The notes under the pieces were generated by a model, which saw nothing but the letters and a program-made list of their open reading frames with translations, had not been told where the DNA came from and searched no databases. Below are positions 52,613 to 64,000 of a DNA stretch of 64,000 nt, one piece after another. Source of the stretch: Chelonoidis abingdonii (taxonomy: Eukaryota > Chordata > Testudines > Testudinidae); contig NC_133774.1 of NCBI RefSeq assembly GCF_003597395.2, positions 45,706,028 through 45,770,027 of the forward strand. The letters are read 5' to 3'. The position numbers and the translations under genes were made by a program. Numbering within the stretch: position 1 is the first letter of the stretch; the number at the start of each line of letters is the position of its first letter.

Positions 52613-53164
52613 TAAGGGGCTGGACATTTCAGGGAATTATCAGATGACTCGGGGGTTGGAGAGCACCTATCACTAACTTGAAAAGTGGGGGCAGAGCGGT
52701 GGGGGGGACTGGAAAGTAATGTTTCATTCTAAGGGCAGGTGGTGGTACCCTGGGAAGTGTCATGCCAAAACAAGAAGTCAGTGGGCCTGATCCTTAGCTG
52801 TTGAACTCTGTGTGGCTCCATGAATGTCAATGAAGCCATGCCCCCTTATACCAGCTGATGATCTGTTCCACGTCGTGGCCCACAATAGACCAGGTTTGGT
52901 GACCCTCAGGATGTTATAAGGCTCAGCCTGTTTTCCACAGCTTTCAAGGAGGAAATAATTGTCACTCTGAGTGTCACTCTGAAACCTAAAATGTCTGTAG
53001 AGTTAGTGTGAAGTGAAGGAAGCAGGTACAAACAGGGTTGAGAGCTCTTTTTATTCTGAATATCATAAGGCTGAATCATGCAGTCTGTTACTATCCAATT
53101 TTTAAGTTCTAGGCCATTTTGTCTTTTTTACTCCCATGACTTTATGAATTAAACTGTGCAACAG

Positions 53165-53992
53165 TGTGATGCTGGCAGACCAGGTGCCAGCTCATACCAA
53201 GGCCCATAGGCCTCAACTGAAGACTGACCAATATATAGCTGGGAATCAGTCTGGCTCACCTGTGTGTTAGTATTGTTAAAATAGGTATTATGGTTATAAA
53301 AATGTGTTTCTTGTTTAGACTTTGTGAAACACTTGTAGGAAGTTGCATGTATTCATCTCATTTATAACATCTGAACCCCGTTATAAAGTTATAGTAAGGG
53401 TTTGCATTGTAATCCTCTGTAATTGTATAAATCAAACAAGAATGAAACTTTAATTAATGTAAAATGCTGGCTTCCTACAGAAGGTGTTAGGTCCTGCCCA
53501 TCAAGAAGGCCCATTGTAACCAATGAGACATTGTGAAACATCAAAGAACAAAGACTTTGTTAATAGTATTCCTCCCTCACCACCATGAAGAGAAGGCGAA
53601 TGTGTGAACTCATCCCATCATCTTGAACTTGGGGGAGAAGGTAATAAAAATCCCTAACACAAAGAAACTCTCTATGTTGTTTGAACTCTGAAGGTCAAAG
53701 ATTTCTAAGTGTAAGCAAGGGATCCACAGCTGCTTAGTCTGTGCTAGCCCTAGGCTGTAACTCATTTGTGTGTGTATGTTTATTTGCTTTAATATTGGGA
53801 ATAACTCTCTTTGCTTTGTCTTAGTTTATACATCATTAGTTAGTTTATTATAGATGTAAGATCTAAAGTGCAATTGTCCTAGGGTAAGTGACTGGTCCTT
53901 TGGGACTGGGAGTAACCTGAATGTTGTGATTTTTGGTATAAGGGACCATCTATCATAAATGCAAACTTGCCTAAGTGGCAAGATAGACTGGA
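53165..53992 (+). repeat. Truncated LTR-like repeat
   Basis: It opens TGTGATGCTGGCAGACC and has the style of a known turtle LTR, with TATAAAAATG near 53297 and AATAAAAATC near 53643. It stops after CAAGATAGACTGGA, where the family normally continues. No target duplication. Confidence 0.55.
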
Positions 53993-54052
53993 ATCATTTG
54001 CAGACCCATATAAAATTGTGAATGGATCTGTTTGGAAATCTTAGACATAGTC

Positions 54053-54106
54053 TGTGGACCCCTCAAGGGTCTGCGGACCATAGGTTGAAAACCACTGATT
54101 TAAAGA
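54053..54106. mobile_element. hAT end fragment
   Basis: CTGTGGACCCCTCAAGGGTC and GGTTGAAAACCACTG form one hAT terminus, ending in the typical CACTG. The opposite end is absent. Confidence 0.5.
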
Positions 54107-54894
54107 ATCTGAATATTCCAATCTTGTGACCTAGCAGTCGTTCCCTGAACTGATATGTTGGAGAACTAATTTCTATTATCTGTGATAATTTTGCAGTCCC
54201 TAGGTGTTTGAGAGTGCAGGGTGATATAGTATCTTCCACTATACAACATTACCATTAGCCTGTTACAGAATGTAGCATCAATGGACTCCAGAGGGAGTTC
54301 TCTTCAGGTGAATGGCAGTGACCAAAAGATGGAAGCAGAGTGAATAGTTCATATAAAAAAATCATCCAGCTTCCAAAAGGGACAGGCATAAATAAAACAA
54401 TATCAAACAAATAACAGTCCAAAGAGTTAGTCTTTTAAAAAACTTTAGATTTTGTGAGAAGTATGTTGACTTTCCAGCTGGAACAACTAGTTTGCATTTT
54501 AGCCTGATGCCAAAAATAACATTTAGCTGCCAGAAGCCAGATTCAGAGAGGTTAGAGATCAGGGCAGGACAAAACTCTGGCGGAACACTTTTTGTGAAAA
54601 TTCATGTGAATTATTTGGCCATTTAAATGCAAAGGATTTTGCACCCCCAAAACTGTGTGTTTTCACAAAATTTGGGAAGTCTGAACTTTTTTTCCAGTTA
54701 TTTTTTGCAAAAATCTTTGGTAAAAAATATGCACTATGACTTAACATGCTCCAGGATGAGAAGGAGGAGGATCCAAAAACTTTGTGGCCTAGTGGATTAA
54801 GCACAGGGCTCAAAGTCACAGCTTCCACCAAGTGATCTCAATAATACTTGGTGCTTTATAAACATTATTTCATTATAAAGCATGTAAATATCAT

Positions 54895-55195
54895 TATCCG
54901 TGTTTTACCAACAGGGAAATTCAATAATCCTCCTCATCCTGCAGAGTTTAAATGATCTGACAAAAGTCATCCAGCAAAATAAGTGTCAGAACATGGATTA
55001 GAACACAGGACTCCTAAACCTATGTCTAATCTGCTAGATCATGGTGCCCCCAAAGCAAGTCACAAACTCTGAGCCTCAGTTTCCTAATCTGTCAAATGGG
55101 ACCATTTGGGGATTGGTCCTGCTTTGAGCAGAGGGTTGGACTAGATGATCTCCTGAGGTCCCTTCCAACCCTAATAATCTATGATTCACTATGTT
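54895..55195. repeat. MIR-type SINE piece followed by CR1-tailed SINE end
   Basis: The segment 54895-55045 reads as MIR on minus (TTTTACCAACAGGGAAATTC, then CAGGACTCCTAAACC). The segment 55065-55195 carries a MIR-core phrase (TGAGCCTCAGTTTCC) and the tail GGGGATTGGTCCTGCTTTG to TAATCTATGATTC, as in the SINE at 43462. Borders between the pieces are approximate. Confidence 0.55.
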
Positions 55196-55254
55196 AAATG
55201 GAACTAAATAATACTTATCTAATTACTTGCCATTATTATAATTTATTATTTGTA

Positions 55255-55500
55255 TCACGATAGTGCCTAGAATCCCCAGCCAAACTCAGGGCCTCTGTGT
55301 GCTACGTGCTGTACATACACATAAAAGATCCTCCCCCCAAAGAGGTTACAATTTAAATAGACAAGACAGAAAAAAGGTGGAGAAAAGTAAGTATCAATAT
55401 CATCCCCATTTTATAGATGAGAAACCGAGGCACAGAGCGACTTAGCAACTTTCCCAAAGTCACACAGTGAATGTGTGACAGAGTCAAAAATTGAACTAAT
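55255..55500 (-). repeat. MIR-like SINE
   Basis: TGCCTAGAATCCCCAGCC, CTGTACATACACA, then CCCCATTTTATAGATGAGAA, CCGAGGCACAGAGCGACTTAG and CAAAGTCACACAGTGA are MIR-core phrases, here in reverse orientation. Confidence 0.6.
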
Positions 55501-55717
55501 ATCATTCCATTCCAATGCCTCAAGTACACGTCACAATTGGGGACATTTTAAATTCTGTGTTTTCTCAAATTTCAAGTGTGGTAAATACATTGCTGTCATT
55601 TTACAGGTAGGGAAACTATGTGACTTGCCTATTATCTAGTGGATGGAATCAGTGAAACACTTCTCTACATTTCTAATAGCACTGTCTAGTTAATACTGTC
55701 TCAGGAACTGAGATCTA

Positions 55718-55936
<219 letters not shown>

Positions 55937-57335
55937 TTAGAAACAATTTGTATGATTTAGGGTCTCTTATATTGACCAAACAGGAGTCGATCATATCGGG
56001 GCTTATATAGAATAGGCATAACACTTGCCGCAAAAATATGGTCAAGAAGGAACTAAATGAGTTCTGCAAAGTAAGGAGATAATGGGACAGTTTATTTGTG
56101 GTCATCAGCAGTGCTGGAACTACGGATGCAGCGGCACCCCCTTGCTTGAAGAGATTTCCATCATATTCAGGGCTTGCAGTTTTGTTCAATGGCTTTCAGC
56201 ACCCACACTGTACCAATTGTTCAAGCACCACTGATGGGCACCAAATTTAATTGCCAGTTGGCTTTTTATTGCACACTGCATTTGTGGAGATAGCTCAGCA
56301 CCCCCTTGGCTAATTAACATGGAGGTGTTCTAGCACTTAAACTGCTTGAACTCTTTACCATTCACTCTCAAATAAAACAGCAGAAAAGCAAAGTTAAGAT
56401 ACAAAGGGATTACTACAGGCAAATGTGCTAAATTCTTCTTGCAAGGCATTCAGTAGAGATGGTTGAGAAACAGAGGGGTGTTTTTCTGTAGGAAATTTAG
56501 ACAAAAAATGACTTTGCTTTCCACAGAAAATTTAGACTTTTTGGCAATTTATCACAAACCAAAATATTTCCAGTTAAAATGGTGCTGCAGTGCCTCACAG
56601 GAGTTGTAGTATGGCTGCTCTCTGGGTGGAAAACATCTCCTTCTCCCCTCTGAGTAAAGAAGTGCATCATAGGAATCCCTGTCTGTGGTGCATCTTGGGA
56701 GATACAGTCCAACCAGAGAGCCTAGCCTATAAAGGAGAATGTAAATACAAAACACTCAGATTAAAATTCTCATGAGGCACCATGGCACTATTTTGAAAAG
56801 AAAACTCTTAGCATTCAGCCAAAATTGAAAACTTTTTCATTGAGGGCATTTGTTCTTTCAATTACATATTGAAATTTTCTCCTGAAAGTAAAGACAAGAT
56901 GGGTGAGGTAATATCTTTTACTGGACCTTCTGTTGGAGAGACAGAGGGAGTGGCCTGGTCTACACTACGCGTTTAAATCGATTTAAAGAGCGTTAAATCG
57001 ATTTAACGCTGTACCCGTCCACACTACAACGCCCTTTATATCGATATAAAGGGCTCTTTAAATCGATTTCTGTACTCCTCCCCCGATGAGGAGTAGCGCT
57101 AAAATCGATATTGCTACTTCGGAATAGTGTTAGTGTGGACGGAAATCGACGTTATTGGCCTCCGGGAGGTATCCCACAGTGCACCACTGACCGCTCTGGA
57201 CAGCAATCAGAACTCTGAGCACTGGCCAGGTAAACAGGAAAAGCCCGCGAACTTTTGAATTCAATTTCCTGTTTGGCCAGCGTGGAGCTCTGATCAGCAC
57301 AGGTGACCACGCAGAGCTCATCAGCACAGGTAACA

Positions 57336-57878
57336 ATGCAGTCTCCTGAGAATCGAAAAAGAGCACCAGCCTGGACCGCACAAGAGGTACTGGATCTGAT
57401 CGCTATATGGGGAGAGGATTCAGTGCTAACAGAACTCCGTTCGAAAAAGACGAAATGAAAAATATTTGAAAGAATTTCAAAGTCTATGACGGGAAAAGGC
57501 CACAGCAGGGACTCAGTGCAGTGCAGAGTAAAAGTTAAGGAGCTCAGACAGGCATACCAGAAAACCAGAGAAGCAAACGGAAGGTCTGGGTCAGGCCGAA
57601 AACATGCCGCTTCTATGCTGAGCTGCATGCAATTTTAGGGGCTGCGCAACCAGTACCCACCCCTGGCCGTGGATTCAGAGGTCGGGTTGTAATATCAACC
57701 GTGGCTGAGGATTCTGCGGAGGGGAAGATGAGGAGGAAGAGGAAGAGGAGGAAGAGCTTGCTGAGAGCACACAGCACTCCGTTAGCCCAACAGCCAGGAG
57801 CTTTTTGTGACCCCAGAATTACCGTCCCAGCCCTCCAAGCCACAAGCCCAGACAGTGAAGCCATGGAAGCGACCTCTG
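57336..57878 (+). pseudogene. Harbinger Myb/SANT-like protein gene, exon 1
   Basis: ATG at 57336. It reads WTAQEVLDLIAIWGED, SVLTELRSKK, then an in-frame TGA (57456-57458), then QCRVKVKELRQAYQKTREAN and a TAG at 57636. This is the trihelix Myb/SANT-like DNA-binding domain of the second Harbinger protein, which helps the transposase bind the ends. An acidic stretch follows in shifted frames. A consensus donor GTGAGT begins at 57879. Confidence 0.8.
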
Positions 57879-58681
57879 GTGAGTGTACCTTTGTAAATAT
57901 CTATGAATCGCTTTAATGGAGGTACTCAAAAAGCTTTTGCAGAAGCATTTCTGGGCAAGGCAGCCCTATTTGGTCCCCCATTGTATGACACTTTTCCACG
58001 CCATGCATGTAGCAAGTAATTCGGAATCATAGCTTCACAAGCACAGCCGCGTATGGCCCAGGTGACCGCTGGCATTCCAGAAACATACGTTCTGCATCCT
58101 GCGGTGGTATTCTCAGGAGAGTTATATCATTCATTGTAACCTGGTTGAAATTCAGGACTTTAATTAGGGGCAGACATGGCGATTTTCCTACTGGGCAGCC
58201 GCTTAATCCTTCTTGCTCGTAGCAAAGCGGGGGAGGGGAGGAATGATAGCGCTGAGTTTTCTCAGCGTTTGGCGAGCAGGAATCTTCCAGGTACCAGCCA
58301 CGATCATTACCAGTGATCTTACATGATAGCAGCCATGCGGTGGGGGAGGGGGGAAAGAGGGGGGGTTGGGGTTTGCTGGTTCCTCTTAACAGGAACAAGG
58401 CATCATAGATCACTGTGTATATGAACGCTGGAGAAGTCAAACAGAAAGCCTTACCATGGCCGCATGGAAGCTTAATTTGGATGCCTGGACCTGCGTCTGT
58501 GAGATCTGCAACACCAGAGCCACAGGCACTCAATATTAAACGATGCAAAATGCGACCTTGTAGTGAAATCACATGTGCTATGTAAGGTGGATAGTGTTAT
58601 TCACTGTGAAAGAGTACAAGCATTGTTCTGTAAAATGTATCTTTTTACATACTTCTCTCCCTCTTTTCCCTCCCCATGCAG

Positions 58682-58950
58682 CTGCACAGTTGTCCGCCTC
58701 CCTACGCCATCCCGAAGGCTAGCTCAGATATGGAAGTAAACTACGTCATGGACCAGCAGTCTCAATCAATATAGATGTTGACAACGATGTGCTAGGCTAA
58801 CAGTACAGGAAAGATCGTCAGTGAATCTGGGGTTAGAATAGCAGAGTATCTACTCGAGAATGAGAAGGCTGGTCAAGCGAGGAAGATCAGCAGTGCGCCG
58901 GGCATGACTGTAACGCTAGGGCAAATGGCTTTGCTCGTGCTCAAACTGAT
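58682..58950 (+). pseudogene. Harbinger Myb/SANT-like protein gene, probable exon 2
   Basis: The acceptor CCATGCAG ends at 58681 after a long pyrimidine tract. The following AAQLSASLRHPEG continues exon 1 text in frame with the phase left by the GTGAGT donor at 57879. It stops soon after. The 3' border is not determined. Confidence 0.55.
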
Positions 58951-59649
58951 ATCGTACCAAGCATGTAGAATCTTCAGAGAAAGCAGCTGGCTTACAGAGG
59001 CTTGCAGCAGCCATGTTTAGAACCACCCCAAGCTCCCGCACGTTCATATTCTCACTCACCAGTATCGTGTAATGAACGCGTGGGGGTAAGGCTTTTGACC
59101 CGCCCACTCCATCCCCAATGCAGACAGTCGAGCAAAAGTGATGTCATAGTGAAATGAGCTTAATGGCCTTTTCCCTTCCTCCTATCCCTTCTCCAAAGCA
59201 CAGCAGGAGGGATACCTTGATAATCTCCTGCCTCTTTTAATAATTTACTTTTTAATAAAGAATACATCCAAAGGGGGGTGGTGCTGTACAGGGATACTTT
59301 TAAGAAAGAAGTACATGATTTTAATACAATCCTGACATAGACTTTTAATAAAGAAATATCAATGATGCTTTATAAACGATACTGAACTTTATCTATCGTC
59401 ACAGCTGTAAGTAAAAGGGGAAGGGGCTTGCATACAGGGACACTGAAGTACACAAGGGAGGAGAAGTTCATCATAAGGAGAAGATCAAACAATAGAGCAA
59501 GTCAGCAACGCATAAGCTGCGCTGGCCTATGAGTGCTAAACCATGTTTTCAAGCGATACTCTGATTGCTCGAGCTATCCGCCATCCTGCGTGTGCTTCTT
59601 CTCACATCAACCGCTGGTAACATCTGGCGCTCGTACTCAGCGGCCAAGG

Positions 59650-60620
59650 ATTTGCCTCCACCTCACCACCCCGCCATAAATCGTCATCTGCACTCTACTC
59701 TCTATCAGCAATGATTCTGAAGTGGAACGCGAGCAATCAGCAAAGGCAGTCAGATAACAGAACGGGAACTTGTTTGGCTAAGGTCAGAGCGAGTAAAATA
59801 ACTGTTCGCTCAGCCGCGCACATTTTAGACGGGCCAAATGCACATAGCTACGCATCATCTGCACTTGCTAGTCTGTAGTTGACAGCTGCCTGACACTTGC
59901 CCAGGCACTGCCTGTGTATGGCTTCATGAGCACCATGGTATCAAGGGATAGACCTGGGTCACCCAGGATAATGACCAGGCATTTCAATCCCAACGGTTAT
60001 TTCTGTCGGGAAGTAATTCCCTCTGCTGCAGTCCTTTAAAACAGAGTATCGCTTCTGAAGACGCGAGCGTCACGAATCCCTCCTGGCATCCCACGTGGAC
60101 GATTGGTGAAAACATCCCTTGTGAATCACCAGTGCTTGGACCATCCTGAAAAAGTACCATTGCCGTTCCTCATGTATCCTGGGTCCCTCGCCGTGCTCTG
60201 GGGCCAAGAAATATACTCGAGGCGGATATGGGTTCCAGTGACTAGGGCCCCCCCACAGTTGAGAGGAATACCACTATAGGAGAAACCCCAACACAAGAAA
60301 TCCTATGGGCGCAGCAAAGTCGCGAGCCAACTCATCACCCAGCGATACTGTCCAAGACTCAACAACTTGTCGATAAGCAGCACATTCATATCGACTATGC
60401 ACTATTGTGGCTGATTTGGCATCGACCAGCTTAAGCGCGCACACCCATTGTAAGATTGATGTCCACTTCCAAATCTTGAATATTCCGTCGTTACTGACTC
60501 GCTTGAAGCTGTCTTTGAGCATTGAGCGAAGCTACCAAGGGCCTTGAATTGCCAGCTATTCCGCTGTCTCACTGTGAGGGCTTCTCTCATCTTATATGCC
60601 ATGAGCGTCTTCATGAAAGT
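59650..60620 (-). pseudogene. HARBI1-like DDE transposase remnant
   Basis: On minus: GTHIRLEYISWPQS near 60230 (family GAIDGTHI; the catalytic Asp is replaced), ARDPGYMRNGNG near 60170, RDARVFRSDTLF near 60065, VIILGDP at 59953-59974 and LMKPYTG near 59910. Several stops and frame changes separate them. This is the DDE_Tnp_4 type of PIF/Harbinger. The text is strong enough to name the family but not to give the protein ends. Confidence 0.8.
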
Positions 60621-61578
60621 CTAGGGGAAAGCAATGAATCACAGAAGTCAAAAAGTGCTCTGGAGCTGCGATGCGGAGAAAGGATTTCTTTGTCGATGAC
60701 CATGGGAAATCGTCCCAAACACCATGACAAGACTATGCGGTCCTACCAGTCTCATGAAGTTATGTTTCCCAACAGCCATTAGAAATCAGGACTGTCACAT
60801 GGGTAAGTAACCTCGTCCACCATAACCAAGAGTAGGAGCTGCCAATAAGCAAGGGCCACAGGTTGAGTAGGAAAAGAATCACGTGGATCCATGGTCAGCT
60901 CACACAGTCCACTATACTACTCGTCCCAGGTAATAGAAGGATAGGACAAGTAAGCAAGGAACAAGGCGCTGCCACTTAAGCTGCCTCCTCCCTCCACACA
61001 CTAGCGCTCCTGCCCTTAGTGCTCAAATAGTCAACAAATAAGACAGACACAGAAGTGGGCGCGAAAAGTATGATAGAACAATTCACGATTAGCGTTAAAC
61101 TGAACCTTCGAACTATAGGGTCCATCCTCATATACTGTGGCTATGGCGATTTGCTCAGTTGTGATCTCATATCTCGCACAGGGGAGATAAAAAAGGCACG
61201 ACAAATAACAGGCTTGTCTGCTGCGTTTCAAGAAAGAGGAAGCTGGGTGAGGCTGTACGCCAGAACAGAAAAGACGGGCTTCCTAGCGACTAATGATGTT
61301 TTCGCGCCCATCCAGACACTCGATGCTCTCACCAGAACATTCAAAAAGGGGCGGAGGGAGACTGAGAACTAGATGGGATAGCTTAGCGGAACGGTATCTC
61401 ACAGCTGCACCGCACTCGAGAAATTCGAATCACACGAAATCGACGCTAGCCTTGGACCATGGACGCACACCATCGAATTAACGTGCCTAGTGTGGACGCG
61501 CACACTCGACTTTATAATATCAGTTTTAAGAAACCGATTTTAGCTAATTCGATATTATCCCGTAGTGTAGACGTGGCC

Positions 61579-61602
61579 AGAGAGAGAGAGAGAGAGAGAG
61601 AA
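61579..61602. repeat. (AG)n microsatellite
   Basis: 24 bases of AG directly after the Harbinger right end, inside the PLE-like dimer. Confidence 0.95.
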
Positions 61603-61644
61603 GCTTTTGACCTACACAGAACTCTTCTGAAGAAGAAGAAAAGC

Positions 61645-61668
61645 TTGTGTGTGTGTGTGTGTGTGTGT
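61645..61668. repeat. (GT)n microsatellite
   Basis: 24 bases of GT within the right half of the PLE-like dimer. It probably replaced part of the ribozyme-like region. Confidence 0.95.
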
Positions 61669-62489
61669 CTCTTTCTCTCCAACAGAAGTTGAGCCAATAA
61701 AATATATTACCGCACCCATTTTGTCTCTCTAATATCCTGGGACCAACATGGCTACAACACTGCTCCTGAAAGCAGACATTTTATTTGGAAGTTTTTGTTT
61801 AATTGGAAACCCAATTTTCCATTGAAAAAAAGTTCTGATTAACTCTTAGATCAGCCTTAGTGCTGAGTGCCCTCAGCTCCCAGTGAAGTCAAATGGATAT
61901 CAGAGCACTCAATGCTTTGAGGGACTGGGCCCCAAATTTTTCGTAATACGTCAGCTGTAAACAGTTGTGAATCTTGGCTTCATTTCTGTCTTGTGTAACT
62001 AAATCTCTCAGAAAGGAATTTAATTCGCTGCACATCTTAAAAAAATGTTTAAGCAACATTCCAATACTTTAAATAATTCTTATTACTAGTCTGTTTTTTT
62101 TACTGTACAAACTTCTTCATTGCACCTCAAATTCACATACTTAAAAAAGTAAAATATTTTTGTGCCATTTTGAAAAATCTGCACCTGCGTGTTGAAATGT
62201 TGCATTTTTGCTGAGTTTTTCCTGCTTTGTTACCACCGAACACATTTTTCCAACTTGGGAGTATAAATCCAGGCCCCTAAATCCATAATCAGACACCTGA
62301 TTTTCAGAGGTGGAGATCTGTATCTGCAGCGTTATCTGTCCTTACTATTGTTAATATTAACTCTTCAGGATCAGTCATATTGTGCTCTTCCCCTCTTTAT
62401 AGCAATAGCCACATTTTTAAGGATCATTTTAGATATAATTTTATTTGAGATGCTGAACTAATGTTGGTGAGATGAACGTTCAAAAGTCA

Positions 62490-64000
<1,511 letters not shown>

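Larger units (their letters stand above)
56952..61578. mobile_element. Harbinger element, 4627 bp, degraded
   Basis: The left end GGCCTGGTCTACACTACGCG and the reversed right end GGCCACGTCTACACTACGGG are inverted. The target duplication is unclear (AGT before, AGA after) because it sits in AG-rich sequence. Inside are a Myb/SANT-like gene on plus and a HARBI1-like transposase remnant on minus, in convergent order, as in PIF/Harbinger elements. Both are broken. Confidence 0.9.
56889..61762. mobile_element. PLE-like inverted dimer, split by a Harbinger insertion
   Basis: The left piece (56889-56951) reads GATGGGTGAGGTAATATC and CTGTTGGAGAGACAG. The right piece (61579-61762) ends with its inverse CCAACAGAAG, then ATATATTACCGCACCC and a terminal block GGGACCAACATGGCTACAAC. 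A 10-bp target duplication CTCCTGAAAG (56879-56888 and 61763-61772) encloses everything. A core-like CTGAAGA at 61627-61633 hints at a hammerhead relative. Confidence 0.7.

Noticed and set aside
58027..58572. A 181-codon minus ORF
   Set aside because: It lies inside the Harbinger element over the intron of its Myb-like gene and has no transposase text.

Overview
The window looks like vertebrate, most probably turtle (Testudines, likely cryptodiran), nuclear DNA. The evidence is low gene density, one gene split into short exons with GT-AG junctions, and a reptile-type repeat set: a tRNA-headed SINE with a CR1-like tail, CR1 3' ends, Penelope-like (PLE) 3' ends, a DIRS retrotransposon, Harbinger elements with their MITEs, and several hAT and LTR families. 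Family names come from recognition, not from a database search.

One host gene is visible. On the minus strand, seven exons between 62644 and 32433 encode the C-terminus of CMYA5 (myospryn): two fibronectin type III domains and a SPRY domain, with stop codon TAA at 32433-32435. All junctions keep frame. The coiled-coil part and the giant N-terminal exon lie beyond position 64000. FN3-1 is in exons 62495-62644 and 55744-55890. FN3-2 is in 50469-50616 and 39567-39700. SPRY is in 38025-38124, 34054-34230 and 32433-32685.

Positions 1 to about 32000 lie downstream of CMYA5 and show no exon I can defend. They hold transposon fossils. The largest is a degenerate DIRS element (about 16200-24055, minus strand) with gag, RT/RNase H and tyrosine recombinase remnants. 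It was later interrupted by an LTR-like repeat, which itself carries a hAT MITE, and by a second hAT MITE inside gag. Also present are LTR-like segments (2560-2905, 4288-5480, 8225-8925, 10452-11244), an early MITE (3993-4284) and a short PLE insertion with an 11-bp target duplication (27513-27661).

The CMYA5 introns carry most of the younger insertions. The intron between the two FN3-1 exons holds a 4.6-kb Harbinger relic (56952-61578) with a spliced Myb/SANT-like gene on plus and a HARBI1-type transposase remnant on minus. It landed inside an older PLE-like inverted dimer. The intron 39701-50468 holds a second Harbinger derivative, a SINE, a Tigger MITE, a head-to-head PLE dimer with one 16-bp target duplication, a 36-bp-arm near-perfect palindrome and a tRNA-like fold-back. 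The most interesting material is the PLE inverted dimers with decayed hammerhead-ribozyme cores, and the nested insertion histories.
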